This document shows, in pieces, positions 52,271 through 62,303 of a DNA stretch of 64,000 nt. Origin of the DNA: Streptomyces sp. NRRL S-244 (GTDB taxonomy: Bacteria; Actinomycetota; Actinomycetes; Streptomycetales; Streptomycetaceae); contig NZ_JOCX01000004.1 of the NCBI RefSeq assembly GCF_000717915.1, positions 301,634 to 365,633 on the forward strand. Reading direction: 5' to 3'. Position numbers and translations under genes: made by a program. How positions within the stretch are numbered: position 1 is the stretch's first letter; each line of letters starts with the position of its first letter. The notes beneath the pieces are model-generated. The model had not been told where the DNA came from. It saw only the letters and a program-made list of their open reading frames with translations, and searched no databases.

Positions 52271-54864
52271 GGCCGCCTCCCGTCGTCTCCGGGTCCGCCG
52301 GGTCCGCCGGATCCGGAGGGCCCGCCGGGCCCGCCCGCGTCGCCGGGCGCGATGGGCCCGCCCGACCCGCCCCGCGGCGGCGGGTTCCCGGCCGCGCCCT
52401 TCGCGCCGCGCCGGCCCGAGCCGCCGAAGCGGTCGCGCAGCCGCCCGAAGGCGCCGGGCCGCAGCCAGCCGCGGAACTCCTCCGACCAGCGGCCGCCCAG
52501 CCGGGCCACGGCCTCCTCCACCGCGGCGAGCTGCGGCGCCGGCAGGCCCCGTACGACCGGGCGCAGCACGCCGTCGAGGAGGTCGGCGCGGGTCTCCTGC
52601 CATGCCGGGCCCGCCTGGGGCTGCGAGGACCAGGTGGCGAAGCACTCCGCCGCGTACCGGGGGTCGAGCCTCAGCCGGTCCGCGACCCGCGGCTGCCGGG
52701 CGGCCCGGCGGTACGCCGCCAGCAGCTCGGCGTCGTTGCTCTCGATCAGGGCCCGCAGCTCGCTCTCCGGCCGGTCGTCGGCGAGCAGGTGGGCGGCCAC
52801 CGCCGCGTACGCGTGCTCCCGTGCCGTCGGCGCCGGGTCCGCCGTGCCCAGGGCCAGGGCCTGGCGGACCCAGCCCGGGCCGATCTCCCCGGCCCGCAGG
52901 TTCCGGGCCAGCTCCAGCAGCAGCAGCGAAGCGCGCAGCGGGGTGGGGAGTTCCGCCGAGGAGCGGCGCAGCAGCTCCACCGCCAGTGCCTCCGCCTCCC
53001 GGTCGCCGGCCGGGGCGGACACGGCCGCCCGCGCGAGCAACTCCCAGGTGCCTGCCTCCCGGTGGGCCCGCTCGCCCAGCGCGGACAGGGCCAGCCAGGC
53101 CTCGCCCGCGGTCGGCGGCTCCGCGCCCCACACCAGCCGCATCGCCGTCCGCAGCACCAGCGGATCCGCCTCCAGCGAGGTGCCGGAATGCTCCACGAGC
53201 CGGGTCAGCGCCTTCATCCGGTCCCCGGCCGCGGCCGCCGCGGGAGCCTGCGCGCACATCCGCAGGTGCGGCAGGGCCCCGGCCCCGGTCGGCCGCAGCG
53301 GGGTGACGGTGAACAGCCGTGCCCCCGCGGCCGGATCGCCCGCCGCGAGCCCGTCGAGCCGGTCGAGTACGAGCTCCCGCAGCCGCGGCAGCTCAGCCAG
53401 CGCGGCCCCCACCGCCTCCCCGTACGCGGACCCGGGATCGGCGATCAGAGCCTGCGCCAACTGCCGTGCCACATCGGGCAGGAGGGCCTCGGTGTCCACC
53501 CCGAGCTCCGCGGAGACCCGCAACAGCCCGGCCCGGTCGGCCGCTTCGCGCGACGGGTCGGTGAGCGCCGCCCGCAGCTCCGGCTCCAGCTCGGCCGCCA
53601 GCCGCAGCCGGGCGGGCTCGCCCAGCAGCCCGGCGGGCGGTGCGGCGCCGCCCGAGCGGACCGCCCCGGCCAGCGCCAGCTCCACCAGCGGCTCGCTGAC
53701 CGCCGGGGGCGCCCAGCCCGCCAGGGCCGACAGCAGCCGCCCGCTCGCGGCGGCCTCCTCGGGCCCCCGGTCCCCGGCCGGACGGGCCAGTGCCCGGGCC
53801 AGCGCGTGCAGTTGTACGTCGTCCAGGGCGGCCCGGTGTCCGGCGGCCCAGTCGGCGGCCGCGGCCCGGCCCGCCGAGTCCAGGCCGACGCCGGCGGCGA
53901 GCGCGAGCGCGGCCAGCGGCCCCGCCTCGTACGGCCCGTAGGGCCCCGACGGCTCGTACGGGCCCGGCGTCCCCGGCGTCCCCGACGGCCCGCCGGGCGG
54001 TCCGGGCAGCCGCCGGACGTGCGCGAACAGCTCCTGCCGCTGTGCCTGCCAGATCCTCGCGGCGGTCTGCGCCCATGCGTCGGGGGCCGGTTCGGGCGCC
54101 GCCGCGCGGGCGGCGTCGTACACCCGGTAGCGGTGCTCCTGTCCGGCGAGGCCCAGCCCGTCCTCCGGCACCACGCCGATGATCTGCTGCCGGGCGAGCT
54201 GCGGCCGCCGGGTGTACGTGGTGAAGGTGAGCCACTGCCCCCGCCGGTGCGGCAGCACGCTGCACGCCAGCATGATCCACCAGGCCACGGCCTCGCTGTC
54301 CTGCTCCACCAGCACCAGCTGCGGGGTCGCCGGATCCTCGGCGAGCCGCCGTACGTCGGCGAAGAACCCGGCGAGCCAGCGCCCCCGGGCGGCCACGAAG
54401 GCCGCCAGCGCCCCGAGGTCCAGCGGGCCCGGGGCGGGCACCGACGCCAGCGGCGGCACGGGCGCCCCGGCCGGCGGCGAGTCGGCCGCCCACTGCGGGG
54501 AGCCCCAGGCGGTGATCGGCAGCTGCCCCCCGGCGGGCCGGTCCGTGTCGGCCGGCTGCGGCAGGTGGACCGCATGGGCGTGGAAATTGCCCCAGCGGCC
54601 GCTGTAGTCGGCGCCCGTGTACACGGAGCGGGCCAGCAGCCGGCTGCCGTCGGAGAGCACGTTCAGGCTCAAGGCCTGCGGAAAGGCGCCCAGTTGGTCC
54701 GCGCTCGGGCGCGGCGGCGCGTCCCGGGGCGGCTCGTAGCCGATCAGCTGCTCGGCCTCGCGCAGCAGCGAGGCGGGCACGCCGGGGCTGACGGCGGTGA
54801 ACCGGAAGCCCGAGCCGTCCGGGCCCGGCGGCGCCGAGGTGTAGTGCAGTTGCGCGAGGTTCAC
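52267..54864 (-). CDS. GAP1-like GTPase-associated protein
   Basis: The product has 865 residues. The N-terminus LAQLHYTSAPPG followed by FRFTAVSPGVP matches the GAP1-N2 (GTPase-associated protein 1) type. The central part has RHFDVDxE-free, helix-rich GAP1-M character, and the long C-terminal half consists of Ala/Leu/Glu-rich repeats (GAP1-C-like). These proteins are always found next to P-loop GTPases and are thought to be their core partner. The GTG overlaps the preceding GTPase stop (GTGA) with GAGGAGAGG upstream. A Gly/Pro-rich low-complexity tail ends the protein. Confidence 0.8.
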   Translation of the reverse strand: MNLAQLHYTSAPPGPDGSGFRFTAVSPGVPASLLREAEQLIGYEPPRDAPPRPSADQLGAFPQALSLNVLSDGSRLLARSVYTGADYSGRWGNFHAHAVHLPQPADTDRPAGGQLPITAWGSPQWAADSPPAGAPVPPLASVPAPGPLDLGALAAFVAARGRWLAGFFADVRRLAEDPATPQLVLVEQDSEAVAWWIMLACSVLPHRRGQWLTFTTYTRRPQLARQQIIGVVPEDGLGLAGQEHRYRVYDAARAAAPEPAPDAWAQTAARIWQAQRQELFAHVRRLPGPPGGPSGTPGTPGPYEPSGPYGPYEAGPLAALALAAGVGLDSAGRAAAADWAAGHRAALDDVQLHALARALARPAGDRGPEEAAASGRLLSALAGWAPPAVSEPLVELALAGAVRSGGAAPPAGLLGEPARLRLAAELEPELRAALTDPSREAADRAGLLRVSAELGVDTEALLPDVARQLAQALIADPGSAYGEAVGAALAELPRLRELVLDRLDGLAAGDPAAGARLFTVTPLRPTGAGALPHLRMCAQAPAAAAAGDRMKALTRLVEHSGTSLEADPLVLRTAMRLVWGAEPPTAGEAWLALSALGERAHREAGTWELLARAAVSAPAGDREAEALAVELLRRSSAELPTPLRASLLLLELARNLRAGEIGPGWVRQALALGTADPAPTAREHAYAAVAAHLLADDRPESELRALIESNDAELLAAYRRAARQPRVADRLRLDPRYAAECFATWSSQPQAGPAWQETRADLLDGVLRPVVRGLPAPQLAAVEEAVARLGGRWSEEFRGWLRPGAFGRLRDRFGGSGRRGAKGAAGNPPPRGGSGGPIAPGDAGGPGGPSGSGGPGGPGDDGRRP

Positions 54865-56168
54865 GCCTCTCCTCCCGAACCGTGACGCGGGCCCTCGGTC
54901 CCGGCCGCCGCGGCGGCCGTACGGCGCCCCGCGCCACCGCCGGTCCCGGAGCGCGGCAGCAGCCCGCCCAGTCCCAGCAGCCACAGCAGCGGGTCCTCGA
55001 CCCGCAGCGGCTGCGGCCCCGACTTGGGGGCGTCGGCCGGGGCGTGCGCGGGCGGTGGGGAGCCCAGCGCCGAGAGCCCGAACAGCGACAGCTGCGCGAA
55101 GTCCCGGTCCAGCTGCCGGAACAGCGCCCCCGAGTCCCAGCCGTCGAGCAGCCCCCGCATCTCCTCGTGCACCGCCAGCCGGTCCTCGTCGTCCACCGCG
55201 CCGCCCGCGTGGCCGGCATTGCGCCGCAGCGGGGAGTGCGGCCCCACCAGCGAGAACAAGGAGTCCGTCTTGGTCACCGCCACCGCCACGGGCGTGGTGA
55301 CCCGGCCGCGCGAGGTGCCCCGCCCGTGGGCCCGCAGCTGGGCCGCGAGGTCCGCCGCGATCTGCTGCGGCGGGGTCTCCACCGTGGGCAGCGGAAGGTC
55401 CGCGTCCACCGGCAGCTGGTCGCGTACGGCCCGCATCTGGAGCGGGTCCACCAGCAGGATGATCCCGTCGGCGGCCGCCAGGTAGTGCGTGTAGCGGTCC
55501 ATGGCCTCGGCGCTGCCCAGGTCCTCGCCCGCCGCGTCGAAGAACACCAGCGCGGTGTGCCGGCTGCCGTCTCCGCGCAGCCGGCGGCGCAGCGGCAGGC
55601 TCAGCCGGTACAGCAGCGGGTCGTTGAAGCCGAGCGCCGCGGGTCTGGTCGCCTCGGGCAGCCGCAGCCGGTCGTACAGGTCCTCGGCCATCTCCCGGTC
55701 CCGGCGCTGGGTTTCGCCGCCCATCGCCGTGATGGAGGCGCCGTACGCCCGGCCCACCCGGTTGCGCAGTTCGTTGATCAGCACCGAGACGTACGTGCTC
55801 TTGCCGGACGCCTTGGGGCCCAGCAGGGCGATGATCCGGGTGTCCTGGTCGGTGTAGTCGCTCGGGAAGTCGCTGTGGCAGCGCAGACAGACCCGGACCG
55901 GGGTGGACACCCCGCAGTGCGGGCAGTCCGCGCGCGTGCCCCCGCCACTGACGAGACGGCCGGCGAGGCCGCGCGGGGCGGTGAAGACCGGTCCGCGCAT
56001 CTTCAGTGCGGGGGGCACGCTCGGGCCCATGAACTCCGCCCACGTCTCGTCGAGTTCGGCGGTGCACGGTTTGCCGCCGCGCACCCCGGTGGCGGACATC
56101 TGGCAGCGGAACGGCAGCCGGGCGGCGGCCGAGCGGTCGAAGCAGTAGGGGCAGACGACGGAGGTCAT
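54861..56168 (-). CDS. Second P-loop GTPase (DO-GTPase2-like) with N-terminal zinc knuckles
   Basis: The product has 435 residues. It starts MTSVVCPYCFDRS and has CPHCG and CLRCHSDF pairs to about residue 110, probably zinc-binding. The P-loop domain has LLGPKASGKSTYVS near 125, LVFFDAAGED near 210 and VAVTKTDS near 305. An Ala/Gly/Pro-rich C-terminus follows. The ATG lies one base after the stop of the FN3-like gene. The DxxGE/TKTD pattern fits TRAFAC-class GTPases. Its pairing with the GAP1-like gene supports the DO-GTPase assignment. Confidence 0.82.
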   Translation of the reverse strand: MTSVVCPYCFDRSAAARLPFRCQMSATGVRGGKPCTAELDETWAEFMGPSVPPALKMRGPVFTAPRGLAGRLVSGGGTRADCPHCGVSTPVRVCLRCHSDFPSDYTDQDTRIIALLGPKASGKSTYVSVLINELRNRVGRAYGASITAMGGETQRRDREMAEDLYDRLRLPEATRPAALGFNDPLLYRLSLPLRRRLRGDGSRHTALVFFDAAGEDLGSAEAMDRYTHYLAAADGIILLVDPLQMRAVRDQLPVDADLPLPTVETPPQQIAADLAAQLRAHGRGTSRGRVTTPVAVAVTKTDSLFSLVGPHSPLRRNAGHAGGAVDDEDRLAVHEEMRGLLDGWDSGALFRQLDRDFAQLSLFGLSALGSPPPAHAPADAPKSGPQPLRVEDPLLWLLGLGGLLPRSGTGGGAGRRTAAAAAGTEGPRHGSGGEA

Positions 56169-56169
56169 G

Positions 56170-58479
56170 TCAGCGGACCACCAGGGAGGTGAGGGAGGGC
56201 TCGTCGAGCCGGACGGAGGCGGCACGGCCGCCGAGGAGGAAACCGCGTACGGCGTACGGGCCGCCGCCGGGCGGGTGGGGGACGATCTCGCGCTCGACGG
56301 TCCCCGAGACCGCGAGCTCGGCGCCGGTCACCCGGCACAACTCGGCGCCGTCGGAGGGCCGGTGGGGCCGTGCCCCGCCACCGCCCGCTCCGGAGACGAG
56401 GACGAAGTCGGGCAGCCCGGAGCCGGGGTCCCCGCCTGGGGAGAGCAGGCTCACCCGGAGCACGGCGGGACCCCGCCGCAGCATCCGCCGGGGCCCAGGC
56501 AGCAGTCGGTACGCGATGGCGACGTCGGCCGGGAGGGCCGCCTGCCCGGCATCGCGCGGGGCGGCGGCGACCGCGTGCGCGCTGCGCGGGGCGGCGTACG
56601 CGGTGATGCGGACGGCGCCGGGCCCGACGGGCAGTTCCAGCCCCTCGCGCAGGAACACGGCGCGTACGACGGGGTGTTCGGTGGGCTCGCCGCCGGACTC
56701 GGGGGTGACCGCGACCGTGACCCGGCCGGCGCCGTCGGGCCAGTCGAAGCTGACCTTGGCCCGCCCGGCGGAGGTCCGCCGGACCGTGAGCCCGGAGACC
56801 GCCTCGGGGGCCTCGACCGCCACGCCGGGCCCGGCCAGGGCCCGCTCGCCGAGGACCGCGACGGCGCTGACCGTGGCCAGCGTGCCGGGCGGCGGCTGGG
56901 CGATCCCGGCGGAGTCCACCCAGGTCAGCGCCGCCGGCAGCGCGGAGGCCGGCAGTTCGGCACCCTCGGCGGGAGCCGCCCCCGGCCACTCCACGAACCG
57001 TACGTCGCCCCCGGCGCCCCCCGCCCACCGCAGCTCCAGCCCGCCGGCGCCGCGGGCGGCTGCGCTGAGCCCGACCACCGGCTCGGGCCAGGGGTGCACG
57101 GTGACGGCGGCCTCGACCCCGCCGGACAGCACCTCACCCGCCGCCCCCGCGTACCGGCACCGCACCCGCACCACGTGGCCACCCGGCCCCAGCCCGCCGG
57201 CCCGCACGCCCTCCCGGCCGGACCCGGCGGGGCCCGCGGCGGTCGCGGGGTCCGCGGGGTCCGCGGCGCCCGCGCCCGCCGGGCCGGCCGCGCTCGGGGC
57301 ACCGAGGTCCGTGGTGCGTCCCTCGGGGTCGGTCAGCGTCACCCGCACCCCGGTCGCGCCGGGCGGGCGCAGCCAGGCGGCCTCGAGGCGGGCGCGCCCG
57401 TCGGTGAGGCGGAGCTCCGTCACCTCGGGGGCCACCAGCAGCGGGGCGCTGATCAAGGGGGTGCCGCCGTCGCCCGGCAGGGCCACGTACCGGACCTCCC
57501 GGCCGAGCGGGGCCCGGCCGTCCGTCAGCGGCCCCGCGCCGAGCGGACCCGGGACCTCCGGGAGCGGCGTGGTGACCGGCTCGCGCCGGGTCAGCCGGAC
57601 CACCCGCCAGATCCCGTCCGGATCGGCGCCGGGCGGTCGGCGCAGGGCCACCCCGCCGGATACCGGCCGTGCCTCCAGCGGGCCGGGGTCCCCCTCGGCC
57701 GGCCGGTGGGTGCGGACCAGGCCCCGCACCGCACGCGGGCAGTCCCAGGCCAGGCGGGCCGCCCGCCCGTACGCCGCCGCGGCCTGCTCCCGGTCCTGCC
57801 GGTCCTCGTACGCGCGGGCCTCGTCCAGCAGGGCGTCCGCGGCCCTTACCCGCTCGGCCAGCCCGGCCAGCCGCCCCGCCAGCAGCGGGTCCCCGCCGGC
57901 GGCGCCGCGCGGCAGCAAGGCGGCGCTGCGCGCGGCGGCGCGCACCCGCCCGGCCAGCAAAGCGTCCTCCAGCCCCTCGGCGGCGGCCCGCTGCGCCGGA
58001 TCCAGCCGCGGGCTCGCGGCGGCGGCGTGCACCAGGGCCGCCGCCTCGTCGGGGTCGACCCCGAACCCGGCGGCCGTTTCCGGCAGATCCCCCCGGGGAT
58101 GGTCGTGCAGCAGCCGCACCAGCTGGTAGAGCAGGATCCGCCGCAGCGCGGCCGGGTCCCGCTCCTGGATCCCGGCCAGCCGGTCCAGTAACGCGCCGGC
58201 CCCGCCCTCCGCGTCACCGCGGGCGGCCCGCAGCCCGCGCAGCTCCCGCAGCGCCTCGGCGCCCACATGGCGCCGCCGCCCCGGACCCTCGACCGCGAAG
58301 ATCCCGTCGAGCACCCGCAACCGCCCCCCGGGCGGAACCAGCAACTCGCCCAAGTGGCTTAAGCCCAGGGCCTGTTGCGCGGAGACGAGTTCCCCGTACC
58401 GTGCCTCCAGCGGAGCGGCCGGCAGGCCGGAAAGCGCGCGGGACCGCCCCAGGGCATGCCCGAACTCGGTCCCCGCCAT
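56170..58479 (-). CDS. Large FN3-like beta-domain protein, first gene of the GTPase operon
   Basis: The product has 769 residues. The N-terminal 280 form a helical region with a WD/HEAT-like Ala/Leu/Arg pattern. The rest is a string of beta-sandwich segments resembling fibronectin type III domains (for example AGRAKVSFDWPDGAGRVTVAV and PPGTLATVSAVAVLGE). There is no signal peptide, so it is probably cytosolic. Two TTA codons (58360-58362 and 58189-58191) make expression bldA-dependent. Because it is first in the operon, this could gate the whole system. The ATG at 58479 is preferred over one 13 codons upstream because GGAG lies just before it. Confidence 0.75.
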   Translation of the reverse strand: MAGTEFGHALGRSRALSGLPAAPLEARYGELVSAQQALGLSHLGELLVPPGGRLRVLDGIFAVEGPGRRRHVGAEALRELRGLRAARGDAEGGAGALLDRLAGIQERDPAALRRILLYQLVRLLHDHPRGDLPETAAGFGVDPDEAAALVHAAAASPRLDPAQRAAAEGLEDALLAGRVRAAARSAALLPRGAAGGDPLLAGRLAGLAERVRAADALLDEARAYEDRQDREQAAAAYGRAARLAWDCPRAVRGLVRTHRPAEGDPGPLEARPVSGGVALRRPPGADPDGIWRVVRLTRREPVTTPLPEVPGPLGAGPLTDGRAPLGREVRYVALPGDGGTPLISAPLLVAPEVTELRLTDGRARLEAAWLRPPGATGVRVTLTDPEGRTTDLGAPSAAGPAGAGAADPADPATAAGPAGSGREGVRAGGLGPGGHVVRVRCRYAGAAGEVLSGGVEAAVTVHPWPEPVVGLSAAARGAGGLELRWAGGAGGDVRFVEWPGAAPAEGAELPASALPAALTWVDSAGIAQPPPGTLATVSAVAVLGERALAGPGVAVEAPEAVSGLTVRRTSAGRAKVSFDWPDGAGRVTVAVTPESGGEPTEHPVVRAVFLREGLELPVGPGAVRITAYAAPRSAHAVAAAPRDAGQAALPADVAIAYRLLPGPRRMLRRGPAVLRVSLLSPGGDPGSGLPDFVLVSGAGGGGARPHRPSDGAELCRVTGAELAVSGTVEREIVPHPPGGGPYAVRGFLLGGRAASVRLDEPSLTSLVVR

Positions 58480-58666
58480 CTGCTCCGCACCCCCCGTGCA
58501 GTGTGTTTCGGAGGTCATTTCAGCAGATGCGCGGAGCGTCCGGGAGGTCTTTCCGTTCTCCGGCTGTACCGCGGCGTGTCACGAACTGATCCCCGTCCGG
58601 TACCCCGGGGCCGCTCTCCTTGGGTCGCCCCTCGACATCCCCCTCACCCCCAGAGGTCGTCATCCC

Positions 58667-60727
58667 ATGGCTGAACTCAATCGCCGCAGGTTCCTGCAGA
58701 TCGCGGGCGGAACCGCCGCGGCCGCGATGCTGAACGAGAGCATCGCGCGCGCGGCGGCCATCCCGGCCCAGGGCGCCACCGGCACCATCCAGGACATCGA
58801 GCACATCGTGGTCCTCATGCAGGAGAACCGGTCCTTCGACCAGTACTTCGGCTCGATGAAGGGCGTACGGGGCTTCGGCGACCCGCGCCCCGTCCTCCAG
58901 GACAACGGGAAGTCCGTCTTCTACCAGTCCAACGGGACGAAGGACATCCTCCCCTTCAACCCGCAGGTCAGCGACCTGGGCATGAAGTTCGTCGAGGGCC
59001 TCAACCACGACTGGGCCGGCGGCCACGCCGCGTACAACAACGGCAAGTACGACAAGTGGGTCCCGGCCAAGACGGCCACGACCATGGCGTACATGACGCG
59101 GAACGACATCCCGTTCCACTACGCGCTCGCCGACGCCTTCACGGTCTGCGACGCCTACCACTGCTCGTTCATCGGCGCGACCGACCCGAACCGCTACTAC
59201 ATGTGGACCGGCCACACGGGCAACGACGGCACCGGCGGCGGCCCGGTCCTCGGCAACCAGGAGGCCGGCTACGGCTGGAAGACCTACCCGGAGCGCCTGG
59301 AGGCGGCCGGGGTCTCCTGGAAGATCTACCAGGACATCGGCGACGGCCTGAACGCCGCCGGCGGCTGGGGCTGGATCAGCGACGCCTTCCGCGGCAACTA
59401 CGGCGACAACTCGCTGCTGTACTTCAACACCTACCGCAACGCGGCGCCGGGCAGCCCCCTCTACGAGAAGGCCCGTACGGGCACCAACGCCAAGGCGGGC
59501 GAGGGCTACTTCGACAAGCTGCGCGCCGACGTCGTGAACGGCACGCTGCCCCAGGTCTCCTGGATAGCCGCGCCCGAGGCCTTCAGCGAGCACCCGAACT
59601 GGCCGGTCAACTTCGGCGCCTGGTACATCTCCCAGGTCCTGGACGCGCTGACCGCCAACCCGGCGGTGTGGGCGAAGACGGCGTTCTTCATCACCTACGA
59701 CGAGAACGACGGCTTCTTCGACCACGTCGTCCCGCCGTACCCGCCGGCCTCCGCCGCGTGGGGCCTGTCCACGGCCGACGTCACCCGGGACCTGTACGCC
59801 GGGGGCGGCGGCTACGCGGCCGGCCCGTACGGCCTCGGCCCGCGCGTCCCGATGATCGTGGTCTCCCCGTGGAGCAAGGGCGGCTACGTCTGCTCCGAGA
59901 CCTTCGACCACACCTCGGTGATCCGGTTCATGGAGAAGCGCTTCGGCGTGCAGGAGCCCAACATCTCGCCGTGGCGCCGCGCGGTCTGCGGTGACCTGAC
60001 CTCGGCGTTCGACTTCACGAAGGCCGACGCGCAGCCGGCGGCCCTGCCCTCCACGGCGGGCTATGTCCCGCCGGACCACAACGCGCACCCGTCCTACCAC
60101 CCGGTCCCGCCGGCCACGGGCACCCTGCCCAGGCAGGAGGCGGGCGGCAAGCCGACGCGCGCGCTGGGCTACGTCCCGTACGTGGACGGCAAGGCCACCC
60201 CCTCCACGGGCCAGTTCACGCTGACCTTCTCCTCCGGCCCCACCCTCGGCGCGCACTTCCACAGCACCTCGGGCAACCGGACCGACGGCCCCTGGCCCTA
60301 CACGGTCGAGGCGGGCAAGACCCTCTCGGACACCTGGAGCACCAGCAGCTCCACCGGCAACCAGATCAACCTGACGGTCTGGGGCCCGAACGGGTTCCTG
60401 CGCACCTGGAAGGGCCCGGCGAAGAAGACCGGACCCGAGGTCACGGCCCGCCACGACGCCGCCACCGGCAGCCTGAAGCTCACGCTGACCAACTCGGGCA
60501 CGGCGGCGGTCGACCTCACGGTGACCAACGCCTACGGCGGTGCGACCCAGACCCTCCGGGTCACGGCGGGCGGCACGGCCACGTACACGGCGGACCTGTC
60601 CACGACGGGCCGCTGGTACGACGTGAAGGTCACCTCCAGCGCCGACACCACCTTCCTCCGCCGCTTCGCGGGCCACGTCGAAACGGGCGCCCCGGGCCTC
60701 TCCGACCCGGCGATCAAGACCGTCTGA
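58667..60727 (+). CDS. TAT-exported phospholipase C / phosphoesterase
   Basis: The product has 686 residues. The twin-arginine signal NRRRFLQIAGGTAAAAM is followed by the phosphoesterase-family start VVLMQENRSFDQYFGSMKG near residue 45. Metal and active-site motifs include TYDENDGFFDHVVPP near 345 and TFDHTSVIRFMEKRFG near 415. Two C-terminal beta domains follow (about 500-585 and 600-680), as in bacterial phospholipase C proteins. It should hydrolyse phospholipids such as phosphatidylcholine outside the cell. AGAGGT lies upstream of the ATG. Its 3' end overlaps the convergent gene by 14 bases. Confidence 0.9.
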   Translation: MAELNRRRFLQIAGGTAAAAMLNESIARAAAIPAQGATGTIQDIEHIVVLMQENRSFDQYFGSMKGVRGFGDPRPVLQDNGKSVFYQSNGTKDILPFNPQVSDLGMKFVEGLNHDWAGGHAAYNNGKYDKWVPAKTATTMAYMTRNDIPFHYALADAFTVCDAYHCSFIGATDPNRYYMWTGHTGNDGTGGGPVLGNQEAGYGWKTYPERLEAAGVSWKIYQDIGDGLNAAGGWGWISDAFRGNYGDNSLLYFNTYRNAAPGSPLYEKARTGTNAKAGEGYFDKLRADVVNGTLPQVSWIAAPEAFSEHPNWPVNFGAWYISQVLDALTANPAVWAKTAFFITYDENDGFFDHVVPPYPPASAAWGLSTADVTRDLYAGGGGYAAGPYGLGPRVPMIVVSPWSKGGYVCSETFDHTSVIRFMEKRFGVQEPNISPWRRAVCGDLTSAFDFTKADAQPAALPSTAGYVPPDHNAHPSYHPVPPATGTLPRQEAGGKPTRALGYVPYVDGKATPSTGQFTLTFSSGPTLGAHFHSTSGNRTDGPWPYTVEAGKTLSDTWSTSSSTGNQINLTVWGPNGFLRTWKGPAKKTGPEVTARHDAATGSLKLTLTNSGTAAVDLTVTNAYGGATQTLRVTAGGTATYTADLSTTGRWYDVKVTSSADTTFLRRFAGHVETGAPGLSDPAIKTV

Positions 60728-61454
60728 CGCGGTCGTCCGGCGCGCGCAGCAGCCGCCGCTCCAGGACCGGGAGGTCCGCGGGGCGGTGACTGCGCGCGTG
60801 CCGGAGCAGCAGGTCGCGGGCGGTGTCCGGGACGCGGCGGCGCTTGGGGTGGCGGGTGGTGAACTCGTCCCTCGCGAAGAACCGCACGGCCCCGTCCAGG
60901 CCGCCGCGGTCGGTTTCCCGTACCGCCCAGGCCAGTTCGGCCGTGGGCGCGTCGGCGAGCAACCGCACCGGCGCTTCGACGGCCAGGACCGAGGCGGCGT
61001 CCGCCTCCTGCGCCCTCCGCGCACCGAGCCAGGAGAAGACCAGGGCGAGCGGTACCCCGGGGCGGCCCGGTTCCTCTCCCCGAGCCACGGCGCCGGCGTA
61101 CGCGCGCAGTCGCACGGGCGCGGCCTGCGCCCAACGGGAGCGGTGCCGGGACGGAACCCCCTCCGTGGCGTCCGGGTCGAGGAGGTGCGCCAGAGGCACC
61201 GCACCGGACAGGGCCGCGGTCCGTACGGACTGACCGCCCGCCTCGTACAGCGTCACGCGGCCGTCATGGCCCAGGCACATGCACTCGAAGGGTCCACCGG
61301 ACCCGGTGTCCTGCGGCCACGCGGCGAGCAGCTCCCGGATCTCACCCGGGTCGCGGATCTCGTACTCCGCCGGGTGGTGGGGGAGTCGCTGTCCGGCTCC
61401 GGCCGTCGGGCCGGTGCTGACGACGGCGCGCACCGCGCGGGATGTCGGCTTCAC
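60714..61454 (-). CDS. Hypothetical protein
   Basis: This 246-residue protein has an N-terminal half with YEIRDPGEIRELLAAWP and ECMCLGHDGRVTLYEAGG, a beta-rich pattern like that of small immunity or SMI1/DUF-type proteins, and an Arg-rich helical C-terminal half (HPKRRRVPDTARDLLLRHAR). I recognise no catalytic motif. The GTG start was picked because upstream in-frame sequence is antisense to the hydrolase gene. It is convergent with the phospholipase gene. Confidence 0.6.
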   Translation of the reverse strand: MKPTSRAVRAVVSTGPTAGAGQRLPHHPAEYEIRDPGEIRELLAAWPQDTGSGGPFECMCLGHDGRVTLYEAGGQSVRTAALSGAVPLAHLLDPDATEGVPSRHRSRWAQAAPVRLRAYAGAVARGEEPGRPGVPLALVFSWLGARRAQEADAASVLAVEAPVRLLADAPTAELAWAVRETDRGGLDGAVRFFARDEFTTRHPKRRRVPDTARDLLLRHARSHRPADLPVLERRLLRAPDDRVRRS

Positions 61455-61526
61455 GGTGTGATCGTAGGCCCGATGGGCAGAACGTACGGCGTCCGGCTCA
61501 GCCACCCCGTCTCCGAGGGAGAACGC

Positions 61527-62282
61527 ATGGCCATCGCCCACCGCAGGATCGGCACTGGCCCCGTCCGCGTCATCGTGCTGCACGACTGGTTCGGCACCTC
61601 CGCCAACTGGGGCTCCGTACTGGACTACTTCGACCCCGAGGGGTTCTCGTACGTCTTCCTCGACTACCGCGGCTACGGCGACCGCAGGGACGTCGCCGGC
61701 CGCTACACCCTCCCCGAGATCGCCGACGACGTCCTCGCCCTCGCCGACGAGATCGGCTGGGACACCTTCTCCCTCATGGGCCATTCCATGGGCGGCAAGG
61801 CCATGCAGCAGGTCCTGGTCCGGGCCCCCGAGCGGATCGAGAGGCTGATCGGGATCAACCCGGTCCCCGCCGCCCCGTACGAGATGGACGACGCGACCCA
61901 CGCCCTGTTCCACGGCGCCGCCGACAGCGCCGGCAACCGGCGGACCATCCTCGACCTCGTCACCGGCCACCGCGCGAGCCGCCACTGGCTGGACCGGATG
62001 ATCGCGCACTCCCTCGACGTCTCCCGGCCGGAGGCCTTCGCCGCCTACCTCGCGAGCTGGCAGCCGCTGGACCTGTCCGCCGCCGTGAAGGGCAGTACCG
62101 TCCCGGTGCTGGTCCTGGTGGGGGAGCACGACCTCGCCCTCACCCCCGACGTGATGCGGGCCACCTGGCAGGTCTCGTACCCCAACTGCCGCGTCCACCC
62201 CGTGCCCGGCGCCGGGCACTACCCGCCGCACGAGACCCCGGTCGGGTTCGTCGCGGCGGTGGAGGCGTTCCTCCGCGGGTAG
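61527..62282 (+). CDS. Alpha/beta hydrolase
   Basis: The product has 251 residues. The oxyanion-hole region is VIVLHDWFGT, the nucleophile elbow is MGHSMGG near residue 90, the acid is in LVGEHD near 200, and the histidine is in PGAGHYPPHE near 230, so the catalytic triad is complete. GAGGGAG six bases before the ATG supports the start. The substrate is not evident. An ester or lactone hydrolase role is typical of this superfamily. Confidence 0.88.
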   Translation: MAIAHRRIGTGPVRVIVLHDWFGTSANWGSVLDYFDPEGFSYVFLDYRGYGDRRDVAGRYTLPEIADDVLALADEIGWDTFSLMGHSMGGKAMQQVLVRAPERIERLIGINPVPAAPYEMDDATHALFHGAADSAGNRRTILDLVTGHRASRHWLDRMIAHSLDVSRPEAFAAYLASWQPLDLSAAVKGSTVPVLVLVGEHDLALTPDVMRATWQVSYPNCRVHPVPGAGHYPPHETPVGFVAAVEAFLRG

Positions 62283-62303
62283 CGGGAGGAGGACGCGAAA
62301 AAG

